This document shows positions 43,531 to 52,618 of a DNA stretch of 64,000 nt, piece after piece. The translations under genes were made by a program, and so were the position numbers. Under the pieces are notes generated by a model. The model did not search any database. It saw only the letters and a list, made by a program, of their open reading frames with translations, and had not been told where the DNA came from. Origin of the DNA: Maritimibacter sp. (lineage in GTDB: Bacteria; Pseudomonadota; Alphaproteobacteria; Rhodobacterales; Rhodobacteraceae); NCBI GenBank assembly GCA_002695005.1, contig NZNT01000015.1, positions 186,001 to 250,000 of the forward strand. Direction: 5' to 3'. How positions within the stretch are numbered: position 1 is the stretch's first letter; each line of letters begins with the position of its first letter.

Positions 43531-46404
43531 TCAGCCGAGCGGCAGAACGTCCAGCGCGTACTGTTTGCTGCCTTTCTGGTAGACGAGACGGGTGTCGGAG
43601 ATGGCGACCACCTGGCCACCGTCGAGCCTGTCGCCCACCGAGACTTTCACATAGCGGCCACTGCCCATGCGCACGAGGGCGCGGCGCGAGGACGACGAGC
43701 CGTAGACACCGATCAGGTTCAGTTTGCGCAGGTTCAGGGCGTTCTTCATCGTCGCCGTTCGCGCGACGGAGGCCGAGGAGGGGATGATCGGCTGCGATGA
43801 GCGCGCGGCTGCGGCGACCACCGTGCTGCCGTCGGAATTGTCGGCGCTCGGCTGCGTCTGGCTGCGCGCCGATTGCAGGGCCTCGGCGACCACCGCGCTG
43901 AAGTTCGAGGGGCGCGAGCCGGGGCGCAGGGAGGTCGCGACGGCGAGTTCTGTGGCGTTGGCGATCACTTCCCCGGGCTCTTCCGTCGCCTCGTTGGCCT
44001 CGGCGGTTTCGACCTCGTCGATCTTCGTCGTGTCGAGTGAGGCCGGGCGGGCGCGGGGGCGCAGGACGGCGAGTTCGGCGATGCTTTGCCCGCCGAGCTG
44101 CGCGCGTTCGTTCTGCTCTGCGAGGTCCACGGGCCGCGCGCGGGGCGTGATCGACGGGGTTTCCGGTGGCAGGTCGAGTGCCGCGTCGTCCTGCGTCTCG
44201 GGAACCAGGTTTTCAGGGCGCGGCGCGGGAACCACGGCGGGGCGGCCCTGCGTGACCACGACGCCGGTCGGAGAAACAGCGCCTTCAGGTGTGGGGACGA
44301 CGAGACCCTCGTCGGTGAGATCGAAGGTCGTTCCGGGCGGCGGTGGCGGGATCGCCCCTTCGGGCGGTGGCAGGGCGGCGCCGGTCGCATCCGGCAGGGC
44401 GAGGGCATCGTTTGGCGAGACGGAAGGGTCGATGGAGGCGATATAGACGTCGTCGCCACGCGCGGTCTCGGGTTCGCCGAGAGCGTCGGGCGCACGCTGG
44501 TAGACGCCTGTCACCGCGTATTGGGCCTCGGCCTCTTCGGGCGAGAGCACATCGGCGGCGGGCTCCTCCGGCTCCGGCTCGGGCGTCGGGGTGGTGTCGG
44601 CTGCTGGTGTCTCGGGTTCCGGCGTTGTGACCGGATCAGGGTTGAAGAGCGCCACATCCTCATCATCAAGGAAAACGGTGGACCAGAGGGCCGCCGCGGC
44701 CATCAGAAGCAGGAGGACGAGCGTGAGGATCAGGCCCATGTAGCGCGGGCGTCCACGGGTGCTGGCCTGCTGGCGCGCACCGAAGACGGTCATCGACTCG
44801 GCTTCGCGCGACCGGGCGTCGTCCTGCGGCTGCGGCTTGCGTTTGCGCAGCCCACCGCGTTTGGGCTTCTCGGCATTTGGCGCGGGTTCCGACACGGGCG
44901 CCGGAGCGGGGGCTTCCGGCATGACCGGAGTCACAGTCGGGTCTTCGACCGGCGGCGCGAGCGGCGCCTGCGTCTCGGGCCGGTCTTTCGGCATCCGTCG
45001 GAAGCGGGAGGCAGTGGACCCGGAGAAGCCCGAAAGCCCTGTCGTCACGCGCGACAGAAGGCCGGATTCGCGCGGCTCTTCGGGGTCGCCTTCCTTGCGT
45101 GACAGGGCACGGGCCATCGCTTGCCGCCGTGCCTCAGCCTCGCCACTAAGGACGCGGGGTCCGCCGGCGGTGTCGTCGAGCACTTGTTTCGCCGGTTTGT
45201 CATCCGCCCCTTTGGCGCCGGTTTCCTCGGAATCGTCTATGTCCGAGGGCTTGGGCGTCGCCGGTCTGGCTCCGGCACCGAAATTCACCTTGGGGTAAGG
45301 GCCTTCGGGAGTCCCGGGCTTTGACGTGGGGTCCGCTGCCGGGGCGCGACGGGTCGAAAAGGAGGGGGCCGGTTCGCCGGCGGTCGGCTCAGGCCCCCTG
45401 GGTGCCGGGGCCTCCGGCGCGGAGGGGCCCGGCGCTTCGTCCGGCGTTGCGCGCAGGGGCGCGGCCCCGTTGGGGCGGGCGGGCTTGGCCGGCTTGGGCT
45501 CGGTCCGCATGACCGGGCGATAGGTCGAGGTCTTGGAAATCTCGGACGGGTCTTCAGGCGTCGGCGGGAAGGGCGCCAGGGCCGGGGGAGTCCCCGTGGT
45601 GCGCTGCTTGGCGGAGGGGCGCGCGGCACGCGGCGCAGTGGGCGCTTTCGGCGTCTCCGTCGTGTCAGCGTCGGATGTCTCCGGCTCGTCCGGGAAAGCG
45701 TCGAGGACGGGACGTTCCGTCGCTGGCGGTTCGCTTGGCGGCGGTGCCGAGGGTGTCGCGGGCTCCGGCGCAGGGTCCAGAGGCTCGGGAGTCGGTTCCG
45801 GCGCGGCGTCGACGGGGGCGGCCGTTTCCGGCTCCGGCGTGCTTGGCGGATCGAGACGGCGCGGGTTGCGCGGGACCGGCGTCGCATCCGGCACGATCTT
45901 TTCGTTCGCGCCCAGAATGCGCGCAGCACCGCGTGTGCGACCGAAGAAGGGTTCGCCCGAGAACTCGCCCGTTCCGGGCCGGGCCACGAAGCTCACCGGG
46001 TTGAAGCCGAACTGAGCGGCAAAGCCTTCGGCCTCTTCCATCGTTTCCTGGGCAAGGACGGCGACACGGGCCACGTCGCCCTCGGCGCGCCAGTCGAATA
46101 CGAGGTCGGAGACGGAATAGGGGGTCATCCCCTCGAGCGCCACGCGGATCTGGACCTCACGCGCCACATCGTCCGGCCCCGGCGCTTCGAGCGTCGCGTA
46201 GAGGATCTGGCTGTTCGGGATGATCAGTTTGGTGGTGATACGTCCGTCACCCAGCGCCTCGGCCCGCGCGCGCAGCTCCTTGAGATGCTCGGACATCTGC
46301 GGGTCGTCGAGCGCAAGGTCGCCGACGAGTGCCCACCCGCCGTTCGCACGGAACAGCAGGCTGATGCCGTCGTGGGTCAGGTCGAGCGCGAAGTTCGGCT
46401 TCAT
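43531..46404 (-). CDS. Large single-pass protein with PilM/GspL-like start and PilP-like end
   Basis: A 957-residue protein. Residues 1-170 (FALDLTHDGISLLFRANGGW, IRVALEGMTPYSVSDLVFDW) resemble the actin-like PilM/GspL domain. Residues 190-540 are Pro/Ala/Glu/Thr-rich and probably disordered. One membrane helix lies near 555-578 (GLILTLVLLLLMAAAALWST). A second disordered stretch follows. Residues about 880-957 (LRKLNLIGVYGSSSSRRALV, GRYVKVSVGDRLDGGQVVAI) resemble PilP-type periplasmic domains. It would join cytosol and periplasm in one chain. Each domain match is a visual, remote one. It stands just upstream of and divergent from the GTA operon. Confidence 0.75.
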   Translation of the reverse strand: MKPNFALDLTHDGISLLFRANGGWALVGDLALDDPQMSEHLKELRARAEALGDGRITTKLIIPNSQILYATLEAPGPDDVAREVQIRVALEGMTPYSVSDLVFDWRAEGDVARVAVLAQETMEEAEGFAAQFGFNPVSFVARPGTGEFSGEPFFGRTRGAARILGANEKIVPDATPVPRNPRRLDPPSTPEPETAAPVDAAPEPTPEPLDPAPEPATPSAPPPSEPPATERPVLDAFPDEPETSDADTTETPKAPTAPRAARPSAKQRTTGTPPALAPFPPTPEDPSEISKTSTYRPVMRTEPKPAKPARPNGAAPLRATPDEAPGPSAPEAPAPRGPEPTAGEPAPSFSTRRAPAADPTSKPGTPEGPYPKVNFGAGARPATPKPSDIDDSEETGAKGADDKPAKQVLDDTAGGPRVLSGEAEARRQAMARALSRKEGDPEEPRESGLLSRVTTGLSGFSGSTASRFRRMPKDRPETQAPLAPPVEDPTVTPVMPEAPAPAPVSEPAPNAEKPKRGGLRKRKPQPQDDARSREAESMTVFGARQQASTRGRPRYMGLILTLVLLLLMAAAALWSTVFLDDEDVALFNPDPVTTPEPETPAADTTPTPEPEPEEPAADVLSPEEAEAQYAVTGVYQRAPDALGEPETARGDDVYIASIDPSVSPNDALALPDATGAALPPPEGAIPPPPPGTTFDLTDEGLVVPTPEGAVSPTGVVVTQGRPAVVPAPRPENLVPETQDDAALDLPPETPSITPRARPVDLAEQNERAQLGGQSIAELAVLRPRARPASLDTTKIDEVETAEANEATEEPGEVIANATELAVATSLRPGSRPSNFSAVVAEALQSARSQTQPSADNSDGSTVVAAAARSSQPIIPSSASVARTATMKNALNLRKLNLIGVYGSSSSRRALVRMGSGRYVKVSVGDRLDGGQVVAISDTRLVYQKGSKQYALDVLPLG

Positions 46405-46750
46405 GTGTCGCGATATGCCCGCTGCAAAGTCTCTCTCCCCCAAGAGCCAAGTCCCGGAAGTTTTTGGGAAACTATAGCAGGACCCCTCACAAGGGAAGGG
46501 AAAGCGGTGGCTTGGGTGACCGTGACGGCGGTGTTTGGCGCCCGATCGCGGGTTTTTGCCGACAATTCGGGAAATTCCGCGTGTTTCGCGTGGCTTAGGC
46601 GGCGGTGGTGAGAGAATCACTTCCGGGCGGTGACCCGCCACTTAATGCCCCGCGCGGCTGTTTCGCGCCCTGATGAGGTTTCGCGGGCAGGTTATGCGCC
46701 GGATGGAGGACCTGAAGGGTCCGTGCGGGGAGCCTTGGGCGAGAGGCGAT
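46405..46750 (+). other. Divergent gap upstream of the GTA operon
   Basis: 346 bases separate the PilM/PilP-like start from the first GTA gene. No gene is convincing. A small hairpin GGCGG/CCGCC is at 46626-46639, about 110 bases before the GTA start. The operon promoter must lie here, but no clear sigma-70 pair or known regulator site could be fixed, in keeping with control by a dedicated GTA activator encoded elsewhere. Confidence 0.4.
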
Positions 46751-47074
46751 ATGGACGACGACAAACTGTGTGAAGACACCGAAGACGTGACGATCCAGCG
46801 CGTGGCGATGAGCCACTTTGCCCGCGCGCTCGTGGCGTTCAATGAGCTCACGGCGGCCGTGGAAGCGGGAGACGTCGAGGCGGAGAAAGACGCCCGCGAT
46901 GCGGCGCAAAGCCTTCGCAAGGCCACCCAGACCCTGTTCGACGAACGTCACCGAGTGGCGGGCATTCTCAAAGGTGAACCGAATGACCAGACCCCTGAAC
47001 TCGACCTCGACGAGGCACGAGAGGATCTTCTCGGCCGACTGGGTCGCATCGCAGCCGCCAGCCGTTCAGAGTGA
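46751..47074 (+). CDS. GTA g1, putative small terminase subunit
   Basis: A 107-residue acidic helical protein: VAMSHFARALVAFNELTAAV, EKDARDAAQSLRKATQTLFD, LDLDEAREDLLGRLGRIAAA. Position as first gene of an RcGTA-type operon and the coiled shape match g1 of Rhodobacter capsulatus, which has been shown to act as small terminase. The GTA type does not recognise a pac site, so packaged DNA is host chromosome. The ATG at 46751 follows AGAGG; the frame is open back to 46673. Its last 92 bases overlap the large terminase gene in another frame. Confidence 0.85.
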   Translation: MDDDKLCEDTEDVTIQRVAMSHFARALVAFNELTAAVEAGDVEAEKDARDAAQSLRKATQTLFDERHRVAGILKGEPNDQTPELDLDEAREDLLGRLGRIAAASRSE

Positions 47075-48368
47075 ATTCCTCGAGGCGCTGGGCGATGTGA
47101 CGCTGCGCGCGCTGCCATACCTGTTCGAGTTCTGGGCAATGGCGCACCAGTTGCCGCCCGAAGGCGACTGGCGAAGCTGGGTCATTCTCGGCGGGCGCGG
47201 GGCAGGCAAGACCCGGGCGGGTGCCGAATGGGTGCGGGCGCAGGTGGAGGGGGCAACCCCGTCAGCGCCGGGCACGGCCGGGCGCGTCGCGCTGATCGGT
47301 GAGACGTTCGATCAGGTGCGCGATGTGATGGTGTTCGGTGATAGCGGGATCATGGCCTGCTCACCGCCAGACCGGCGCCCCGCCTGGGAGGCGACCAAGC
47401 GCCGGCTCGTCTGGCCCAACGGGGCGACGGCGGCGGCGTTCTCGGCGTCGGAACCTGAAGGGCTGCGCGGGCCGCAGTTCGATGCGGCCTGGATTGATGA
47501 ACTGGCGAAATGGAAAAAGGCCGAAGAGGCCTGGGACATGCTGCAATTCGCGCTCCGGCTGGGTGACGATCCGCGTCAGGTCGTGACCACCACGCCGCGC
47601 AACGTGCCGATCCTGCGGCGCATCCTCGCGGCGGCCTCGACCGTGAGCACCCACGCGCCGACCGAAGCCAACCGCGCCAACCTTGCGCGCAGTTTTCTCG
47701 AGGAGGTGGAGGCGCGCTATGGCGGGACCCGGCTTGGGCGGCAGGAGCTTGAAGGCGTTTTGCTGGATGACCGTGAAGGCGCGCTCTGGACGACCGAGAC
47801 GCTGGAACGCGCACGGTGCGATGAGCCGGGAGCCCTTGGGCGGATCGTCGTCGCCGTCGACCCGCCGGTGACAGGTCACGCCGGGTCCGACGCCTGCGGA
47901 ATCGTGGTTGTGGGCGCCGTGACGGAGGGGCCGCCGACGGGGTGGCGCGCGGTGGTCCTCGAAGATGCGAGCGTGACCGCGGCGAAACCGACCGACTGGG
48001 CGGAGGCGGCACTGGCGGCAATGGACCGGCACGGGGCCGAGCGGCTCGTGGCCGAGGTGAACCAGGGGGGCGACCTCGTGGAGACCGTCATCCGTCAGAT
48101 CGACCCGCTGGTGTCCTACCGCGCGGTGCGGGCCGCGAAAGGCAAGAGCGCGCGGGCGGAACCGGTCGCCGCCCTCTACGAGCAGGGCCGGGTGGCGCAT
48201 CTCAGGGGGCTGGGGGAACTGGAGGACCAGATGTGCCGCATGACGACTCGTGGCTACGAAGGATCGGGCAGCCCGGACCGCGTGGATGCGCTCGTCTGGG
48301 CGATTCACGACCTCATGATCGAACCGGCGCGCAGTCTGCGCAAACCGCAGGTGCGTACGCTGCTTTAA
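46983..48368 (+). CDS. GTA g2, large terminase (packaging ATPase/nuclease)
   Basis: A 461-residue DNA-packaging motor. Walker A GGRGAGKT is at residues 70-77, and Walker B lies in EGLRGPQFDAAWIDELAKWK. VVTTTPRNVPILRRILA is the coupling motif. The nuclease domain has IVVAVDPPVTGHAGSDACGI and LVAEVNQGGDLVETVIRQID. It cuts and pumps headful pieces of host DNA into the capsid. The ATG at 46983 with AAAGGTGA upstream lies inside g1; the 92-base overlap is long. A 171-base gap follows before the portal gene. Confidence 0.95.
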   Translation: MTRPLNSTSTRHERIFSADWVASQPPAVQSEFLEALGDVTLRALPYLFEFWAMAHQLPPEGDWRSWVILGGRGAGKTRAGAEWVRAQVEGATPSAPGTAGRVALIGETFDQVRDVMVFGDSGIMACSPPDRRPAWEATKRRLVWPNGATAAAFSASEPEGLRGPQFDAAWIDELAKWKKAEEAWDMLQFALRLGDDPRQVVTTTPRNVPILRRILAAASTVSTHAPTEANRANLARSFLEEVEARYGGTRLGRQELEGVLLDDREGALWTTETLERARCDEPGALGRIVVAVDPPVTGHAGSDACGIVVVGAVTEGPPTGWRAVVLEDASVTAAKPTDWAEAALAAMDRHGAERLVAEVNQGGDLVETVIRQIDPLVSYRAVRAAKGKSARAEPVAALYEQGRVAHLRGLGELEDQMCRMTTRGYEGSGSPDRVDALVWAIHDLMIEPARSLRKPQVRTLL

Positions 48369-48539
48369 ACACTACTTTAACCATCGCTGGCATGGTGTCC
48401 CAAGTCGGACATCACCGGCGCCCGCGCCGCACAAGGCGCTGATCTGAAACAGGTAAATCCCCGGACGGGCGGCCTATGCGGCGGGCCCGGATGGGACGGT
48501 TTTGCCCCGAGACGGGGCCGGGACAAGGAGCGCGACGCA

Positions 48540-49736
48540 ATGGCGGTTTTGGATTTCCTGAAACGCGGAAGCACCGGACCGGGTGAGGTCAAAGCCTCGG
48601 CCACCGGGCCGGTCATCGCCTATCGCGGATCGGGCCGCGTGGTCTGGGGACCGCGTGACACCGTGAACCTCACGCGCAACGGCTTCACGGGTAACCCGGT
48701 GGGGTTCCGCGCGGTGAAACTGATCGCCGAGGCCGCCGCCGCGCTCCCCCTCGTGCTTCAGGACGCCTATCAGCGTTACGAGACCCACCCGGTGCTCGAC
48801 CTGGTGACGCGGCCCAACCCGGCGCAGGGCCGTGCGGAGCTGTTCGAGGCGCTTTTCGGTCAGCTTCTGCTGTCCGGCAACGGGTATGTGGAGGCCGTCG
48901 GCGACGGCTCGGGCGTTCCGATGGAGCTGCATGTGCTGCGCTCGGATCGCATGAGCCTGATCCCCGGCGCGGACGGGTGGCCCATCGCCTATGACTACAC
49001 CGTGGGGGCGCGTAAGCACCGGTTCCACATCGGCGAGGGGCTGTCGCCCATCTGTCATGTGCGCAGTTTCCACCCGCAGGACGACCACTATGGCCTATCG
49101 CCAATGCAGGCGGCGGCCACCGCGCTCGACGTCCATAATTCTGCGACGGCCTGGTCCAAGACGCTGCTCGACAACGCCGCGCGGCCGTCAGGGGCCATCG
49201 TTTACTCAGGCGGCGAGGGGCAGGGCACGCTGACGGCGGACCAGTACGACCGGCTGCTGAACGAGATGGAGGCGCACCATGTGGGCGCGCGCAATGCGGG
49301 TCGGCTGATGCTGCTCGAGGGTGGGCTCGACTGGAAACCGATGGGGTTCAGCCCGTCGGACATGGAATTCCAGAAGACCAAGGAAGCCGCCGCGCGCGAA
49401 ATCGCGACAGCCTTCGGCGTGCCGCCGATGCTGCTGGGCATACCCGGCGACGCGACCTACGCGAATTATCAGGAGGCGAACCGGGCGTTCTATCGCCTGA
49501 CGGTCCTGCCGATGGCGGTCAAGGTCGCGGCGACCCTGTCGCACTGGCTGTCGGGGTTCGCGGGCGAGAGCGTGGTGCTCAAGCCCGACCTCGACCAGGT
49601 GCCCGCGCTTGCCGTGGAGCGTGACCAGCAATGGGCACGGGTCGCGCAGGCCGATTTCCTGACCGACGACGAGAAGCGCGGCCTTTTGGGCCTGCCGCCG
49701 CGCACCCCCGAGACCGAGGAGACGATTGATGAGTGA
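48540..49736 (+). CDS. GTA g3, HK97-family portal protein
   Basis: A 398-residue protein: VNLTRNGFTGNPVGFRAVKL, LLSGNGYVEAVGDGSGVPME, CHVRSFHPQDDHYGLSPMQA, LEGGLDWKPMGFSPSDMEFQ and FGVPPMLLGIPGDATYANYQ are phage portal marks. A dodecamer forms the DNA channel at the head vertex. It follows GACAAGGAG. The protease start overlaps its end (ATGAGTGA). Confidence 0.95.
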   Translation: MAVLDFLKRGSTGPGEVKASATGPVIAYRGSGRVVWGPRDTVNLTRNGFTGNPVGFRAVKLIAEAAAALPLVLQDAYQRYETHPVLDLVTRPNPAQGRAELFEALFGQLLLSGNGYVEAVGDGSGVPMELHVLRSDRMSLIPGADGWPIAYDYTVGARKHRFHIGEGLSPICHVRSFHPQDDHYGLSPMQAAATALDVHNSATAWSKTLLDNAARPSGAIVYSGGEGQGTLTADQYDRLLNEMEAHHVGARNAGRLMLLEGGLDWKPMGFSPSDMEFQKTKEAAAREIATAFGVPPMLLGIPGDATYANYQEANRAFYRLTVLPMAVKVAATLSHWLSGFAGESVVLKPDLDQVPALAVERDQQWARVAQADFLTDDEKRGLLGLPPRTPETEETIDE

Positions 49737-50316
49737 TTACCACACCGATTTCGGGCTGGAGCACAAGTTCGTGGCCCTTGGCGACACGCGCGAGGTCGAT
49801 GGCGGGGTCGCAATCGAAGGCTACGCCAGCTTCTTCGGCGAGGCGGACCGTGGCGGGGATATCGTCGCCAAGGGGGCCTATGCCGCGTCGCTTGCCGAAC
49901 TCGCCGGCACCGGCGGGCAGGTGAAGATGCTCTGGCAGCACGACCCGGCGCAGCCCATCGGCGTCTGGGACGAGGTGCGCGAAGACGCCCGCGGGCTCTT
50001 CGTGAAGGGCCGCATTCTGGCGGATGTCGCCAAGGGGCGCGAGGCCGCGCGGCTGATCGAGGCGGGGGCCATCGACGGCCTCTCCATCGGCTACCGGACG
50101 GTGCGCGCGGCACGAAACGAGAAGGGCCAGCGGCTCTTGAAGGAACTGGAGCTGTGGGAGGTGTCGCTCGTGACCTTTCCCATGCTGCCCAGTGCGCGGG
50201 TCGGGGCCAAAGGCGATGCGCCTGAGGAGACCGGCTTTCGCCAACTGGCGCGCATCATCGACGATGCCCGCCTGATGCTGACCCGGCCTGGTTCGGGCGG
50301 CGATCTGACCCTCTGA
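49729..50316 (+). CDS. GTA g4, HK97-family prohead protease
   Basis: A 195-residue serine protease: VDGGVAIEGYASFFGEADRG, VKMLWQHDPAQPIGVWDEVR with the catalytic His, AIDGLSIGYRTVRAARNEKG with the catalytic Ser, and LELWEVSLVTFPMLPSARV. It removes the amino part of the capsid protein during maturation. The ATG at 49729 has GAGGAGA at seven bases and overlaps the portal stop. Confidence 0.94.
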   Translation: MSDYHTDFGLEHKFVALGDTREVDGGVAIEGYASFFGEADRGGDIVAKGAYAASLAELAGTGGQVKMLWQHDPAQPIGVWDEVREDARGLFVKGRILADVAKGREAARLIEAGAIDGLSIGYRTVRAARNEKGQRLLKELELWEVSLVTFPMLPSARVGAKGDAPEETGFRQLARIIDDARLMLTRPGSGGDLTL

Positions 50317-50333
50317 CGAAGCAGGATCACGCG

Positions 50334-51533
50334 ATGACGAAAGAGACCAAGGCTTGCGGGCCGTCGGACATGCCCGGCGGGGCCGATCCGACCGGGGAGG
50401 TGAAGGCCGCCCTGACGCGGTTCGCAAGCGATATCAAGTCGTTCAACGACGACATTCACATCCGACTTCAACAACAGGAAGAGCGACTGACCATGCTGGA
50501 TCGTAAATCCCTCACCCCCGCGCGCCCGGTGCTGTCCCGGTCTGCGGACGCCGATGCCCCGCACCAGAAGGCCTTTGAGGCCTACGTCCGCTCCGGCGAC
50601 GACGACGCCCTGCGCGGGATCGTCGTGGAGGAAAAGAGCCTCTCCACCGCCGTCGCCGGCGATGGCGGCTACCTCGTCGATCCGAAAACGGCGGATGTCA
50701 TCCGGTCCGTCCTGCGCTCCAACGCGAGCCTGCGCGCCATTGCGAACGTGGTGAACGTCGAGGCCACGTCCTATGACGTGCTGATCGACCACGGCGACCT
50801 CGGCTCAGGCTGGGCGACCGAAACGGACCCGTCGTCCGAGACCTCGACCCCGACATTCGAGCGGATCACCATTCCTCTGCACGAACTGTCGGCGCTTCCC
50901 AAGGCCTCGCAGCGCCTTCTGGACGACGCGGCCTTCAACATCGAAAACTGGCTCGCCGCGCGCATCGCGGACAAGTTCGCGCGCGCCGAGGCCGCGGCCT
51001 TCGTGGCAGGGGACGGGGTGGACAAGCCCACGGGCTTCCTCACCCATCCGAATGTCGCCGAGGACAGCTGGTCCTGGGGCAACATCGGCTATGTGGTCAC
51101 CGGCGCGGATGGCGGGTTCAACGGCACTGATCCGGCGGACTGCCTGTTCGACCTGATCTATGCGCTCGATGCTGAGTACCGGACCGGGGCGTCCTTCGTG
51201 ATGAACTCCAAGACGGCAGGTGCCGTGCGAAAGCTCAAGGATGCCGATGGGCGCTTCCTTTGGTCCGACGGGCTTGCAGCCGAAGCGCCGGCACGCCTTG
51301 CGGGTTACCCGGTTCTGATCGTCGAGGACATGCCTGACATCGCGTCCGACGCCTGTGCCATCGCGTTCGGCGATTTCCAGGCGGGTTACACCGTGGCCGA
51401 GCGCCCCGACACGCGCATTCTGCGCGATCCGTTCTCGGCAAAGCCGCATGTCCTGTTCTACGCGACCAAGCGCGTGGGCGGCGATGTGAGCGATTTCGCT
51501 GCGATCAAGCTGCTGAAGTTCGCGGTCTCCTGA
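50334..51533 (+). CDS. GTA g5, HK97-fold major capsid protein
   Basis: A 399-residue protein. Residues 1-100 are the cleavable scaffold-like part (DIKSFNDDIHIRLQQQEERL). The body has EEKSLSTAVAGDGGYLVDPK, DRIPL-like strands near ERITIPLHELSALPKASQRL, AFVAGDGVDKPTGFLTHPNV and LAGYPVLIVEDMPDIASDAC, all usual for HK97 capsids. It forms the small oblate head that holds only a few kb of DNA. Two strong hairpins begin 14 bases after its stop. Confidence 0.95.
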   Translation: MTKETKACGPSDMPGGADPTGEVKAALTRFASDIKSFNDDIHIRLQQQEERLTMLDRKSLTPARPVLSRSADADAPHQKAFEAYVRSGDDDALRGIVVEEKSLSTAVAGDGGYLVDPKTADVIRSVLRSNASLRAIANVVNVEATSYDVLIDHGDLGSGWATETDPSSETSTPTFERITIPLHELSALPKASQRLLDDAAFNIENWLAARIADKFARAEAAAFVAGDGVDKPTGFLTHPNVAEDSWSWGNIGYVVTGADGGFNGTDPADCLFDLIYALDAEYRTGASFVMNSKTAGAVRKLKDADGRFLWSDGLAAEAPARLAGYPVLIVEDMPDIASDACAIAFGDFQAGYTVAERPDTRILRDPFSAKPHVLFYATKRVGGDVSDFAAIKLLKFAVS

Positions 51534-51546
51534 GACCTGCGACAGT

Positions 51547-51651
51547 CGCGTCTGCCCTGACGGGCAGGCGCGGCGATGGGCGCGCGCCGGACAACTTCGT
51601 GTCGTCCAGCTGCTCCCCCTCCGTCCGAGCGACACGGAGGCGCGCGCCCAT
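51547..51651 (+). promoter_or_regulatory. Two consecutive strong RNA hairpins between capsid and connector genes
   Basis: The first hairpin is 11 base pairs (51547-51557 with 51562-51572, loop TGAC). The second has a perfect 13-base-pair outer stem (ATGGGCGCGCGCC at 51576-51588 with its exact complement at 51639-51651) and an inner stem GTGTCG/CGACAC (51599-51604 with 51630-51635). No T run follows, so they are not ordinary terminators. They would shield the end of capsid mRNA or reduce read-through into g6. Confidence 0.65.
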
Positions 51652-51689
51652 ACCACCGATGCGAGGGGCCCGAATTTTGGAGTAGTTCC

Positions 51690-52283
51690 ATGATGTTAGT
51701 CGAGCAGACCATGATCGCGAGCAGCGCCTTGCCGGTCTGGGCGTTCAAGGAGCACCTGCGGCTCGGCACCGGGTTTTCCGATGACGACGTTCAGGAAAGC
51801 GTGCTCGGGGCCTACCTCCGGGCGGCCATCGCGGCCATCGAGGCCCGCACGTCGAAAGCCACGCTTTCGCGGACGTTCCGCTGGAGCGTGCCCGCGTGGC
51901 GCGACCTGGCGAGCCAGACCCTGCCGATAGCGCCGGTCGCGGCGATCACCGCGCTGACCATCGTGGACCGACAAGGCGGCGAGGAGCCGATCGATGAGTC
52001 GCGCTTCACGCTCGCGACCGACACGCACCGACCGCGGCTCGTATCGACCGGGTTCCTGCTTCCGCCGATCCCGGTGGGAGGCAAGGCGATGATCGATTTC
52101 GACGCGGGCTACGGCGCGAGTTGGGATGCGATCCCGCCGGACCTCGCGCAGGCCGTGTTCCTGCTGGCGACGCAGTATTACGAGGATCGCAGCGCCGTCG
52201 ACACATCGGGGATTCCCAGCGCCGTGAACGCGCTCATCGCGCGCTATCGTGATGTGCGGCTGTTCGGGGGAGGTCGCGCATGA
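51690..52283 (+). CDS. GTA g6, head-tail connector (adaptor) protein
   Basis: A 197-residue protein: ALPVWAFKEHLRLGTGFSDD, AAIAAIEARTSKATLSRTFR, FDAGYGASWDAIPPDLAQAV and AVFLLATQYYEDRSAVD are marks of the gp6/adaptor family that docks below the portal. The ATG at 51690 has GGAG at seven bases (an adjacent ATG is at 51693); the frame is open farther back into the hairpins. Its stop overlaps the g7 start. Confidence 0.92.
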   Translation: MMLVEQTMIASSALPVWAFKEHLRLGTGFSDDDVQESVLGAYLRAAIAAIEARTSKATLSRTFRWSVPAWRDLASQTLPIAPVAAITALTIVDRQGGEEPIDESRFTLATDTHRPRLVSTGFLLPPIPVGGKAMIDFDAGYGASWDAIPPDLAQAVFLLATQYYEDRSAVDTSGIPSAVNALIARYRDVRLFGGGRA

Positions 52284-52618
52284 GACGCCCGGTCCTCAAC
52301 CGCCAACTGACGCTCGAGAAGCCGCAGGACATTCCCGATGGGGCCGGGGGCTTTACCCGGACCTGGGTGAACCTCGGCACCCTCTGGGCTGACGTGCGCG
52401 CGGGCACCGGCCGCGAGCGGGCCGTGGAGTCGATGACCGCCTCGATGATCCCGCTCAAGATCACGGTGCGCGCCATGCCGCCCGACTCGCCTTCGCGCCC
52501 GAAGCCGGATCAGCGGTTCCGGTCGGGAGCCCGGATCTTTCGCATCCTCGCCGTGGCCGAAGCTGACCCTGCCGCGCGCTATCTCACCTGTTTCGCGCAA
52601 GAGGAGGTCTCGGCATGA
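52280..52618 (+). CDS. GTA g7, head closure (stopper) protein
   Basis: A 112-residue SPP1 gp16-type protein: RRPVLNRQLTLEKPQDIPDG, GGFTRTWVNLGTLWADVRAG, DQRFRSGARIFRILAVAEAD. Such small beta-barrels seal the head and join the tail. Both ends overlap neighbours by four bases (ATGA), so g6-g7-g8 are translated as one chain of coupled genes. Confidence 0.9.
   Translation: MRRPVLNRQLTLEKPQDIPDGAGGFTRTWVNLGTLWADVRAGTGRERAVESMTASMIPLKITVRAMPPDSPSRPKPDQRFRSGARIFRILAVAEADPAARYLTCFAQEEVSA

Noticed and set aside
46673-46750. Longer start for GTA g1 at 46673
   Set aside because: The extension has no ribosome site, while ATG at 46751 follows AGAGG closely.
48365-48380. CtrA box between g2 and g3 of the GTA
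   Set aside because: TTAA and TTAA are eight bases apart, not the seven of the CtrA consensus, and the first overlaps the terminase stop codon.
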